Notes: generated from the letters alone by a model not told the origin. Counted from the stretch's first letter, positions 1 to 8,045 are shown. The stretch is 47,739 nucleotides of DNA from Paludibacteraceae bacterium (GCA_028694215.1 JAQUTW010000017.1:1-47739), one strand, 5' to 3'. Numbers and translations are program-made.

Positions 1-111
1 GGACTTGCCTCACGGATTATTTCTAAAATCACTGCACTAACCATGATACAATACCTGAATCTGTTCGTCTTTAACAGAAAACTTAACGCCGTCAAAATAA
101 ATCTTACCTAA

Positions 112-3100
112 ATGCACAACGGGTTAACAAGATGCAATGATAATGATAAAGCCATTAAATTTTTTTCAATATCGGCAAATTCGCAGTTTGATAAACTAAT
201 TAAAATTCAAGATGCTTTTCAAAATACAACGACAGTAGTTTATGAACCTTATTATTCGAATAAACTGAAAAGTTGTAAATATAGTATGGACGGGAATAAT
301 AATGCTCTTACTGCGGAAACTTCTATTTCGGATATGGGGAGTTGGAGTGTCGTGAAATATTATGACAAAAGAAGCAATAATACATTATTGGAACGTTTTT
401 CACATTCCTATGGCACTGCTCTTATTCACAAACAGGGTAAAGGCTTTTTGGGCTATTCTCAAACAACAGTTCAAACAAACATGAAGCCGTCTAAAATCAC
501 AACTACGTATCAATTGAATATGGCACATCATGTTTTGTATCCTTCTGTTAATACAGTCAGTATCAATAATGTTGAATTCCAAAAAGATTCGTTTGCGTAT
601 TCGATTATATCGCAAGGTAAGCGGTATATTTTGTTGCCGACTTATGAAAACAAGCGTAACCTGTTGAAAGGTTTGGTAAGTGAAAAGAATTATCTTAATT
701 ACGATTCGTATGGCAATCCGCAGACAATAACAACAGTGACGGGAGGAATTACTCAAACGCAGACATTGACTTATGGTATGTTTGGGTCGTGGTGCCCCAA
801 TAAAGTGGTTTCTCAAGCCACATCATGGACAAACGGTAATGAATCGTCGCCATCGCGTACCGACCGTTTTTACTACAATGTAAAGGGTAATCTGACCAAA
901 AAGGTTGTTGATGAAGGAGATGTGAACCAACAGACAACGGAATATAAGAATTTTGATACGTTCGGACATCCGTTGCTCACAGAAGTTACCGCCAACGGGC
1001 AAACCCGTTCATCGCATGTTACCTACACAAGTTCCGGACGGTTTTTGTCCTCTCAAACCGATGTTCTTGGGCAAACCGTATCGTATGTGTGGGACGAAAT
1101 CAAAGGAACATTAATGTCGGAAACCGCTTTTATTGGAACAACCAACTATTTTTACGACGGTTGGGGAAATTTGAAAGAAACACACTATCCCGATGGAATA
1201 CGCAAAGCCTCCACGCTGCAATGGGCAGGCAACAACTCGTTTGGAGCGAAATATTATCATTACGAGGAAACGTCCGGTACATCGCCTGTATGGACATGGT
1301 ACGATGCCGCAGGCAGAGAAGTGTGCCGACAATATTATGGACGCAATGAAAATCTTACTTCCGTATTTACGCAATATGATACGAAAGGCAGAAAATGGAA
1401 AGTGTCGGAACCGACATTTGGAACAACGGCAGGCACATGGGCGGAAACCTACGGTTATGATAATTATCAAAGAGTAACCTCGGTAGTAACTCCTTTAGGA
1501 ACCACTAATTATGCGTACAATGGCTTGACAACCACCATAACTTCGCCCGAAGGAACACTCACGACAGTTTTGGATGCTGCCGGACGCACCCTTTCCAACA
1601 CGAAAAACGGCAAAAGTGTAACTTTCTCCTATTATCCCAACGGACAAACAAAAACAGCCACGCCTCAGGACGGACAAGCTCTTGCAATGGAATACGATTT
1701 ACAGGGGAACCGTACAAAACTGACCGACCCTGATGCCGGAACGGTACGAAGTTGCTACAATGGTTTTGGCGAACTGTTGTGGGAACGTCAGAAAGTGCAT
1801 GTGGAAGGCGACTCGGTAAATACCGTCAACAATTACGAAGCCACTACCGGACGACTGATGAGTATTGTACGTACAGGCAGTAAAACGGAAACTACTGCCT
1901 ACACCTACAATTCCACACATAAAACGCTGCCTGCCACCATACAGATAGCAGGACAGCACAAACAGACTTTTACTTATGATGCTTACGGCAGAACTACCAA
2001 TGTGAGAGAAGAGTTTGACGGGCGGATTTTCGACCAAAAAACGGAATACGACCGACTTGGGCGCATAAAAAAAGAAACTTTCCCGTCCGGCTATTACGTG
2101 GTAAACAGCTACGACCGGTTTGGAAACCTTACGCAAGTGGTGGACAAAACATATCAAAATGTGTGGACGGCAGTAGCTGCAAACGCCAAAGGGCAACTTA
2201 CGCAGGTTCGGCGGGGAAATACGCTAACCAACTTCGGATTCGACAGTCGCGGATTTAACACTTCCATAACTGCAGGAACCGTTATTAATCAGACTTATGT
2301 GTTTGAAAATAATGGGAATCTTGCTTCGCGACAGGATAATTTAACTCATCAAAAAGATATTTTTTATTACGATGATTTAAACAGGTTGGAATATTGGGAT
2401 ACATTCAGAAACGAAACGGAAATTTTGGAATCGGGCGGACAAAGTTATGATTCCAATGGTAATATTAGCAGTAAACATAATGTGGATAGCAATATTTCGT
2501 ACGGAGCCAATGGAAAACCGCATGCCGTAACGGGAATATCGCCGATTCCGCAGGATTTTCCAACTGTTTATCAGGACTATGCTTACACCGACTTCAAGAA
2601 GGTGAAACGGATGAACGAAGACGATAACGAAAAACTGTACACGCTGACTTACGGTGTAGACGACCAACGTCGCAAATCGGTATATACAAGCAGTAACGGT
2701 ACATATTCGGTAACACGCCATTATATTGGGAATTACGAAGAAAAACGTAAAAATGACGGTACAATTGAAAAAATTCATTATCTTTGTGGCGGTGCCGTGT
2801 ATATGGAAGAGTACAAACCGGCTACAGGCAGTTGGACAAACTCTCTCTACTACGGTTACCACGATTTTCAGGGTTCTTTGTTGGCGTTGGCGAACGCCAA
2901 TGGCGGAGTGTTTGAGCGCTATGCCTATGACCCGTGGGGAAAACGCCGCAATCCAAACAACTGGGGCGAAGCGGACACCCGCACCGAGTTCCGGCTGAAC
3001 CGCGGCTACACCATGCACGAGCATATAGACGGTTTTGGTGTGATAGACATGAACGGGCGTATGTTTGACCCCGTGCTGGCGCAGTTTTTCTCTCCCGACC

Positions 3101-3795
3101 CTTATGTGCAAAGCCCTGCCGACTGGCTGAACTACAACCGCTATGCCTACTGCTACGGCAACCCGTTTAAATACACGGATCCGGATGGAGAATTTGCAAT
3201 AGCAGCTTTTTTTATTGGTATGGCAGCTTGTATGCTCATTGATTATGGTATGCAGGTAGCCATGAATTATGTGCAGGCACAGAAAGACCCGACAATGACA
3301 TCTAAAGATATTTGGCTTAAAAATATCGACTGGTTTGATGTAGGCATTTCGGGTATAATTGGTGGTTTGACCGGTGGTTTTGGGGCGGCACTGAGTACAG
3401 GAGCTATGTCGGGGATAAAAGCCGGCGAAATATTATTGACATCTGCCATTGACATTACAGGTAACGGATTTCAGGAAGTAACATTCAGTCAGTTTGGCAC
3501 AAGAGTTTTAGTTGCCGGTGCAACTTGGGGAATGACCGAAGCAATTAAAAGTATAAAATGGACATCTACTTTTGAATATAGTTCAGTTGGTGCTAAAGGA
3601 ACTTCTTTTGAAGGAAAGCTACTTAAAGATAGCTATATAAAACAGAATGGAATTGATGCACATGCCTTAAAATATGAGTATTTAGGAAATAAAGCAAATA
3701 TTGATTTATTCAACTTGTACAAAGCCCCTAATGGACAGATATTTATCTATCGTCCAGGATGTGAAATAATATGGACAAATGAATTTATACCATAA
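112..3795 (+). CDS. Rhs/YD-repeat polymorphic toxin protein, 5'-broken, variable C-terminal toxin tip
   Basis: A 1,227-residue protein dense in YD-type repeats (for example YDAYGR, YDRFGNL, YDPWGKRR). It ends in a classical Rhs core: YDPWG near residue 939, GRMFDP near 984, SPDPYV and NRYAYC before 1015, and DPDGE near 1023. Rhs shells encapsulate and deliver the toxic tip that follows this core. The tip here is about 200 residues: a glycine-rich hydrophobic linker, then an end with GIDAHALKYEYLG and LYKAPNGQIFIYRP. By memory this resembles polymorphic toxin type 33 (inference, moderate to low). DNA of the first 0.7 kb and of the tip is AT-richer than the core. The start is doubtful: an in-frame stop lies at 109-111, directly before the ATG, and family-like sequence (KGFLGY near residue 110) begins without the expected long N-terminal half or a signal peptide. 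The natural N-terminus is therefore lost, frameshifted or outside the window. An immunity gene follows 14 bp downstream. Confidence 0.9.
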   Translation: MHNGLTRCNDNDKAIKFFSISANSQFDKLIKIQDAFQNTTTVVYEPYYSNKLKSCKYSMDGNNNALTAETSISDMGSWSVVKYYDKRSNNTLLERFSHSYGTALIHKQGKGFLGYSQTTVQTNMKPSKITTTYQLNMAHHVLYPSVNTVSINNVEFQKDSFAYSIISQGKRYILLPTYENKRNLLKGLVSEKNYLNYDSYGNPQTITTVTGGITQTQTLTYGMFGSWCPNKVVSQATSWTNGNESSPSRTDRFYYNVKGNLTKKVVDEGDVNQQTTEYKNFDTFGHPLLTEVTANGQTRSSHVTYTSSGRFLSSQTDVLGQTVSYVWDEIKGTLMSETAFIGTTNYFYDGWGNLKETHYPDGIRKASTLQWAGNNSFGAKYYHYEETSGTSPVWTWYDAAGREVCRQYYGRNENLTSVFTQYDTKGRKWKVSEPTFGTTAGTWAETYGYDNYQRVTSVVTPLGTTNYAYNGLTTTITSPEGTLTTVLDAAGRTLSNTKNGKSVTFSYYPNGQTKTATPQDGQALAMEYDLQGNRTKLTDPDAGTVRSCYNGFGELLWERQKVHVEGDSVNTVNNYEATTGRLMSIVRTGSKTETTAYTYNSTHKTLPATIQIAGQHKQTFTYDAYGRTTNVREEFDGRIFDQKTEYDRLGRIKKETFPSGYYVVNSYDRFGNLTQVVDKTYQNVWTAVAANAKGQLTQVRRGNTLTNFGFDSRGFNTSITAGTVINQTYVFENNGNLASRQDNLTHQKDIFYYDDLNRLEYWDTFRNETEILESGGQSYDSNGNISSKHNVDSNISYGANGKPHAVTGISPIPQDFPTVYQDYAYTDFKKVKRMNEDDNEKLYTLTYGVDDQRRKSVYTSSNGTYSVTRHYIGNYEEKRKNDGTIEKIHYLCGGAVYMEEYKPATGSWTNSLYYGYHDFQGSLLALANANGGVFERYAYDPWGKRRNPNNWGEADTRTEFRLNRGYTMHEHIDGFGVIDMNGRMFDPVLAQFFSPDPYVQSPADWLNYNRYAYCYGNPFKYTDPDGEFAIAAFFIGMAACMLIDYGMQVAMNYVQAQKDPTMTSKDIWLKNIDWFDVGISGIIGGLTGGFGAALSTGAMSGIKAGEILLTSAIDITGNGFQEVTFSQFGTRVLVAGATWGMTEAIKSIKWTSTFEYSSVGAKGTSFEGKLLKDSYIKQNGIDAHALKYEYLGNKANIDLFNLYKAPNGQIFIYRPGCEIIWTNEFIP

Positions 3796-3809
3796 AAACT
3801 AATCAATTT

Positions 3810-4253
3810 ATGTTCAAACAAGCTGTAAAAAAAGACGATTGTACTTTTTTAATTGAATCTAATGAGAATGATATACAATTAGAGTTTCATATTTATTCCG
3901 ATAATCAAATAGATTTTCAGAAACTAACACAGATAACTCAATTGGCACCAACAATTACATACAATAAGGGTGATCTAATTCGTATTGGTTTATACAGACA
4001 AGAATATGTTTGGGGGTATCATACTAATCACATAAAATCCTTTGACATAGAACCTGCTTTAATTGAAATTATGGATAAAATAAACAATCCTGAAACGATA
4101 GCCAAATACTGTAAAAAAAATGGATATGATATAAAAATAACAATTATAATAAGAGAAATTGTTGATGTTTTAGCTGGAATTCATTTTTCTAAAGAATTTA
4201 TTCAATACTGTTCTATTTTAGGAGCAAGAGTTGACACAGATATTCTGCTATAA
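3810..4253 (+). CDS. DUF4279-like immunity protein, cognate to the Rhs tip
   Basis: A 147-residue soluble protein with no signal peptide, starting 14 bp after the Rhs stop, the usual place for the immunity gene of a polymorphic toxin. The pattern fits the DUF4279 family as I remember it: FHIYSDN followed by a leucine/threonine helix, PTITYNKGD, an aromatic stretch ending in YVWGYHTN, a helix around EPALIEIMDKI, and a C-terminal HFSKEFIQYCSILGARVDTDI. DUF4279 proteins are often found next to Rhs or other polymorphic toxins. The likely role is to bind and neutralise the toxin tip of the preceding gene in the cytoplasm. Family assignment is from pattern memory; the immunity role is inferred from position. 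Confidence 0.7.
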   Translation: MFKQAVKKDDCTFLIESNENDIQLEFHIYSDNQIDFQKLTQITQLAPTITYNKGDLIRIGLYRQEYVWGYHTNHIKSFDIEPALIEIMDKINNPETIAKYCKKNGYDIKITIIIREIVDVLAGIHFSKEFIQYCSILGARVDTDILL

Positions 4254-4744
4254 CGCTCTTATTTGGCACAACACAAGGAATTATTTCGGCAGCACAGGGA
4301 AATAGTTTTTGGACAGGGAAACCGCTAACAACCCAAACATCGGCAACACGACAGACAATAACTGAATCCAATCCCAAACCGCATAATGCAAATTATCAAC
4401 AACTAACGCCGCAAAATTCAAATAACAGCACTTTTACTGTTAATACAACAGAGAGACTTCAGGTGTTATCTATTGAAAGTCAAGGTATAAAGATAGAACA
4501 ACCACAAATAAAAGGATACATTGAGGGATTATCTTTAAAAACAGATCCATACCATAATTTCCCAACTGCTTTTGACGATATAATAATACAAGGCGGGGAA
4601 ATGAACGTGACAGGCAGCGGAGGATTATGGTACACAGCTCCAGGATCTATTAATGGTACAAACGGTTTTTACACGATAGGAATAAATCAACAAGGAATAA
4701 TTTATCATCGGTGCTTTTATCAAATTCTACCGACACTTTATTAA
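4235..4744 (+). pseudogene. Orphan Rhs C-terminal toxin fragment (displaced second cassette)
   Basis: Frame 2 is open from just after a stop at 4232-4234 to the stop at 4742-4744, about 169 codons. It has no ATG before 4603; a GTG at 4463 is the only early alternative start. The N-terminal part (FGTTQGIISAAQGNSFWTG, then a Thr/Asn/Gln-rich spacer) looks like the pretoxin linker after an Rhs core. The C-terminal part has the motifs DPYHNFPTAFDD, GSINGTNGFYTIGIN and IIYHRCFY, resembling a compact Rhs tip domain with conserved His and Asp. The core that should precede it is absent, so this is an orphan C-terminal module abutting the end of the previous immunity gene. Such silent cassettes are known in Rhs and CDI loci and can be recombined onto the main gene. 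The linker differs from that of the intact Rhs protein. Toxin activity is not known. Confidence 0.65.
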
Positions 4745-4746
4745 TA

Positions 4747-5184
4747 ATGAATACAATAAACTTTTACAACGAATCCAGACAGGAAGTTATGATATTTTCA
4801 AATTTTTCTGTACAAAAGAATGAACCTAATTTTGATAATTTTGTATCATTTACAGTCAATGTAAATTATGCCAATTTTAAAGGAACTATAGTAACTGAGT
4901 GTTTGCAGGCTGATATTGAAAATCTATTTCGTGATTTGCAAAAAATGTATAATTTTAAGATACAAACAATTCTCTTTATTCCAAATATTGAGAAACAAAT
5001 AGGGTTAAAATTTAATTTATTAGAGAATGGTTATATTAAAGTTGCAGTGGAGTTATTGCAAAATATATTTGGCAACAATATTTATACAGCTAAATTACAA
5101 TTTGAATATGGAATAAACCAATCATTTTTACCTGAATTAATTGGGGAATTTTCAACTGTTCTTGCGAATGCTAATTTCAAATAA
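4747..5184 (+). CDS. Immunity protein of the second cassette, WapI-like
   Basis: A 145-residue soluble protein read from ATG 4747, two bases after the orphan toxin's stop; an in-frame upstream start at 4711 would overlap the toxin and is less likely. The pattern of strands and helices (FSVQKNEPNFDNFVSFTVN, then TECLQADIENLFRDLQKMY, then LKFNLLENGYIKVAVEL, ending FLPELIGEFSTVL) resembles the WapI-type immunity family: an N-terminal sheet, a mid helix with LQ.DIE and a final LPELI helix. It probably protects against the adjacent orphan tip. The reading frame is intact although its toxin partner lacks a delivery core, which is typical of orphan toxin/immunity modules kept for protection. The family call is by pattern memory only. 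Confidence 0.55.
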   Translation: MNTINFYNESRQEVMIFSNFSVQKNEPNFDNFVSFTVNVNYANFKGTIVTECLQADIENLFRDLQKMYNFKIQTILFIPNIEKQIGLKFNLLENGYIKVAVELLQNIFGNNIYTAKLQFEYGINQSFLPELIGEFSTVLANANFK

Positions 5185-5266
5185 TGGTACTATAGGAAGT
5201 TCAGAAACTAAATTCTTATACAAAGGAGAATTAGAAAGATATGGAGCACAATTTATGCACAATTAA
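5168..5266 (+). pseudogene. C-terminal tail remnant of a duplicated lipoprotein gene
   Basis: A 32-codon reading overlaps the end of the preceding gene in another frame and finishes KGELERYGAQFMHN. The intact lipoprotein at 5990-6559 ends KGELEKYGAQFAHF. The DNA match (5222-5275 against 6515-6569) continues past the stop into the next gene's start region. This looks like the 3' end of a second copy of that lipoprotein gene, joined to the cassette array by recombination. It is unlikely to be translated as a functional protein. Confidence 0.55.
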
Positions 5267-5278
5267 AATTATGAAACA

Positions 5279-5987
5279 ATGAAACGCAAGAATAATAGAG
5301 GTTATATTGTGCTTATAATTTGCTCTTTTCTGCAAAGTTGTGCTTATGGACCTCATATTGTGGAAGTACCTTTGATGACAAGAAAAAATGATGCTATGGT
5401 TAGCGTTGGCATATCATTTCCGACAGCAAGAATACCTGCTATATCATTGTCTGCTGCTTATGCACCAACTGATAATCGCCATACAGGCACAAGGCGAATA
5501 TTTACTAAAGAATGACTATCTGCCATTTTGGAATATTTATCATGCTCAATTGGCTGTCGGTTATTACAATAAATTTTCTAACAATACAGTAGTTGAAAAT
5601 TACTATGGTGGAGAAATCGGTAATATTGGAACATCTAAAACTGTAGGAGATTTAATTGGGAATTATGCAATTGGTTTTACACAAATAAATTACGGTAAGA
5701 TTGGTTTGAAAGCACACGGTGAAGTGGGTGGCGGTCTGAAAATAGGCTACCAATACGGAGAATTCTCAGATGTCAATTATTATGCAGATCAAAAGCAAAA
5801 GTATGGTTACAAAGAAACTTTATATTATCACGGATTAGTATTGGAACCAACCATTTTTTACCGTTTCGGCTGGGAACATTTCCGTATTGGTCTGCAACTT
5901 TCAGGATGTTATGCGCCATCATTTGTTAAATACAAGTTATTGTATAATCCAATTACCGGTGGCATTTCTTTTACTTATCGGTTTTAA
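5279..5987 (+). pseudogene. Frameshifted lipoprotein, outer-membrane barrel-like
   Basis: Two overlapping readings together make one protein of about 235 residues. The first (frame 2, from ATG 5279) has a lipoprotein signal with lipobox LQSC and runs through SLSAAYAPTDN. The second (frame 3) continues with IAIQAQGEYLLKNDY and ends GGISFTYRF, a typical barrel-closing strand. The switch falls at about 5471-5480. Loss of two bases (one AT unit) in the run GATAATC would explain it and would restore the continuous reading APTDNIAIQAQGEY. The family, short Bacteroidota surface lipoproteins with alternating beta strands, has no known function. The gene follows the lipoprotein-tail remnant and is 2 bp upstream of an intact lipoprotein gene. 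It could also be a sequencing or assembly error. Confidence 0.7.
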
Positions 5988-5989
5988 TT

Positions 5990-6559
5990 ATGAAAAAAAT
6001 TATTATTCATTTAGGATTCTGCTTGTGCCTATGCATATTTTGCTTTAGCTGCTGTTTCATGACTCAAAAAGATCCGCCAAACGAGATTGTAATTCACAAG
6101 TTTAGAGATTCCACTTACTATAATTACGTTTTTGCTGATAGAAATAAATGTTTTTTTGGCGATATAAATGGAAACCCGGATAAATATAGAATATATCGGT
6201 TTCCGGATAACACCTATTATTATAGTTGGGGTCTATCTGTAGATATATGTGAGCTGACTACTTCCACAAAATACATCAAATTGCACCAAGATTATTTTTT
6301 CTGTTATCCTTACAAGATAGATCGATGTGAGTGTTTTACTTTATGGAACTTACCTTGGACAGATTTATGCGATTCGGTCAAATGGTCTGCTGCAACCGTT
6401 AAGGATTCTTGTCCTGTTGTAGAATCGTGGTATATTTCCAAAATAAAAATAAAAGGTTTCCCTAACAATGTTTCATCATCACAAATAGAAGATTATGTCA
6501 ACGGCATAATTGACAAAGGAGAATTAGAAAAATATGGAGCACAATTTGCACACTTCTAA
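5990..6559 (+). CDS. Hypothetical lipoprotein
   Basis: A 189-residue protein with a Cys-rich hydrophobic N-terminus (CLCLCIFCFSCCF) containing a lipobox-like Ser-Cys, so it is probably a lipoprotein. The body is rich in Tyr, Asp and Cys. Pairs of cysteines near residues 87, 105, 113, 115 and 127 suggest disulfides, consistent with the periplasm or cell surface. I do not recognise a family. The end (KGELEKYGAQFAH) is duplicated at 5222-5266, so at least one other copy existed here. It starts 2 bp after the frameshifted gene, so the two were probably translated from one message. Position behind an Rhs immunity array suggests accessory, fast-changing DNA. No function is proposed. Confidence 0.6.
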   Translation: MKKIIIHLGFCLCLCIFCFSCCFMTQKDPPNEIVIHKFRDSTYYNYVFADRNKCFFGDINGNPDKYRIYRFPDNTYYYSWGLSVDICELTTSTKYIKLHQDYFFCYPYKIDRCECFTLWNLPWTDLCDSVKWSAATVKDSCPVVESWYISKIKIKGFPNNVSSSQIEDYVNGIIDKGELEKYGAQFAHF

Positions 6560-6563
6560 AATT

Positions 6564-6673
6564 ATGAAAAACAGATTTATAATGGTTCTTTATCTCACCA
6601 TTCGCAGGCGAGTTATCAAACGTTGAACTGCTCAATTACCGAAAACGGTATAGGCTTAAGTTTGACATTTTAA
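6564..6673 (+). pseudogene. Deletion-fused remnant: signal-peptide start joined to a foreign C-terminal tail
   Basis: ATG 6564 opens MKNRFIMVLYL, a plausible signal-peptide start, but the frame then becomes basic and stops after 20 codons. A different frame across the same bases reads SYQTLNCSITENGIGLSLTF before the stop at 6671-6673. This resembles the end of the next gene (VGLQLSMNVNTDGLGVKMSF). It looks like the start and end of a secreted-protein gene brought together by an internal deletion with loss of frame. The evidence is short and by eye. Confidence 0.4.
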
Positions 6674-6717
6674 TTTGTTAAAAATCAATGAATATGAAAC
6701 GCATGTATGGTTATGAA

Positions 6718-7434
6718 ATGAACAGAAAGTTCAGATTGTTTATGGCTGTTGCAGCTGTAATGTTGTGTACTACCTGTTTTGCACAAGATGTCATCTATAC
6801 GAAAGATAATCAGAAGATAGATGGCTGTGTGCTTAATGTTTCGTCTTCGGATGTTCTGTACAAAACGAGCAAAACGTCCGATGAAGTGCTTACCATTCCT
6901 GTATCGCAGTTGCGTGGCATTGTTTACGAAAACGGAGAAGCACAATTTATGGATACTTCTGCCAATTTTAAACAAAAGAATCTTGTTGTGGCAGATTCTT
7001 CCATCATGAAAAGTCCTTATATTGTCAAGGTTGGCAGCGATTATCTTTATCAGGGTGTTTATTTCGATGAGGACGACTATGTGAAAATTTTGAGAGCCAA
7101 CTGTTCCAAAGCGTATTACCAATATGTATCCGGCAGACAAATGATAATAAGCGGATGGACGTTTTTGGGCGTGGGGCTTGTCGGCGAATTTGCTTGTTTC
7201 CTTGCCGCAAATCATTTGCAACCAACGACAGATCCTATGCTTATTGTAACGATAGGTGTGTTGGCGGGAACTTTTGAGCTAATTTCCATTCCGTTGTTGA
7301 GTGTGGGATATACTCGGAAAAATAATGCCATACATACGCATAACAAGTTTTTTGCACCACGCAAACAGCCGGTAGGCTTACAACTCTCAATGAATGTAAA
7401 TACCGATGGGTTAGGAGTAAAGATGTCGTTTTGA
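6718..7434 (+). CDS. Hypothetical secreted/membrane protein with two late transmembrane segments
   Basis: Read from ATG 6718 the protein is 238 residues and begins MNRKFRLFMAVAAVML with a clean signal peptide cleaved after CFAQ. The longer in-frame start at 6688 puts ten extra residues before the signal and is less likely. The mature N-terminus (DVIYTKDNQKIDGCVLNVSSSDVLYK, split as QDVIYTKDN and KIDGCVLNV) resembles a small beta domain common in Bacteroidota proteins that start with a strand and a KDG-type turn. Two hydrophobic helices follow near residues 147-170 and 180-205 of the longer reading. The tail is a short strand-like end, LGVKMSF. I do not recognise a characterised family. It precedes the T9SS mini-protein gene by 21 bp and may be co-transcribed with it. 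The preceding remnant carries a related C-terminus. Confidence 0.7.
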   Translation: MNRKFRLFMAVAAVMLCTTCFAQDVIYTKDNQKIDGCVLNVSSSDVLYKTSKTSDEVLTIPVSQLRGIVYENGEAQFMDTSANFKQKNLVVADSSIMKSPYIVKVGSDYLYQGVYFDEDDYVKILRANCSKAYYQYVSGRQMIISGWTFLGVGLVGEFACFLAANHLQPTTDPMLIVTIGVLAGTFELISIPLLSVGYTRKNNAIHTHNKFFAPRKQPVGLQLSMNVNTDGLGVKMSF

Positions 7435-7455
7435 AAACAGAAAAATTCTATAATC

Positions 7456-7917
7456 ATGAGAAAAAACAAATTAAGATTTTTGTTGGCAATGTTCGCTATA
7501 GTGCTTCTTTTGCCTTGTCTTGTTAAGGCTCAGCGCATTGCCTATACATACGATGCCGCAGGCAATCGTTTTGGCAGACAATATGTGGTACAGCTTCGCA
7601 ATTTGACGAAATCGGAACAAATGGAATCAACAGACTCTATTGATAACGAAAACAGTGTGCATGTTGGTTTTTCGGAAGGAACAATTGCCGTTTTTCCAAA
7701 TCCTACAAAAGGTTCGTTGGTGTTTAGCATTACACGTGCTGATTTCTCAACACCTTTGAATCTCTGTTTATATAGCTCTCAAGGTGCTTTGTTACAAGAA
7801 ATATCGGTATCAGCTTCAGAAATGATGATTGATTTGTCGGCGTATGCGTCCGGTTGGTATATTCTGAAAGTTACAGGCGGCACAAATCCTGTTGAATTTA
7901 AGATAATAAAGCAATGA
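7456..7917 (+). CDS. Small T9SS cargo with a single Rhs-like YD motif
   Basis: A 153-residue protein with three parts. There is a signal peptide (residues 1-25, ending LVKAQ), then a mature N-terminus RIAYTYDAAGNRFGRQYV that reads exactly like one Rhs/YD repeat, and a C-terminal T9SS type A sorting domain. The sorting domain has the usual landmarks: VFPNPTKGSLVF, LCLYSSQGALL, IDLSAYASGWYILKV and a final strand FKIIKQ. Such domains direct export through the type IX system and attachment at the surface. The single YD motif next to an Rhs locus suggests either an Rhs accessory protein or a collapsed Rhs gene that kept only its two ends. The function is not known. Confidence 0.8.
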   Translation: MRKNKLRFLLAMFAIVLLLPCLVKAQRIAYTYDAAGNRFGRQYVVQLRNLTKSEQMESTDSIDNENSVHVGFSEGTIAVFPNPTKGSLVFSITRADFSTPLNLCLYSSQGALLQEISVSASEMMIDLSAYASGWYILKVTGGTNPVEFKIIKQ

Positions 7918-7939
7918 ATCCGTCCGGAATGGAGAATGA

Positions 7940-8001
7940 CCTAATTTGGTATAAGTTAGGAATTGGGAATCACGTCCACAGGTAAGTAAACTTGCGCCAA
8001 A
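7940..8001 (+). repeat. 62-bp hairpin repeat, copy A
   Basis: Matches 8645-8706 at 59 of 62 positions, with no gaps. The first 21 bases form a 9-bp hairpin (CCTAATTTG against its complement, 3-base loop). The rest is a conserved non-coding stretch with GGGAATCACGTCC and GTAAACTTGCG. It lies 22 bp after the stop of the T9SS mini-protein gene. Similarity ends sharply on both sides. Confidence 0.85.
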
Positions 8002-8045
8002 AAGGAGTAATGGGCTATATTATATGAATAACTAAATTTATGGTC

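Noticed and set aside
4463-4744. Independent gene with a GTG start for the second toxin tip
   Set aside because: The frame is open further upstream with an Rhs-linker-like sequence, so the GTG is internal to a displaced C-terminal fragment.
5388-5987. Programmed ribosomal frameshift to join the two lipoprotein frames
   Set aside because: There is no slippery heptamer or downstream pseudoknot at the junction; a small deletion explains it more simply.
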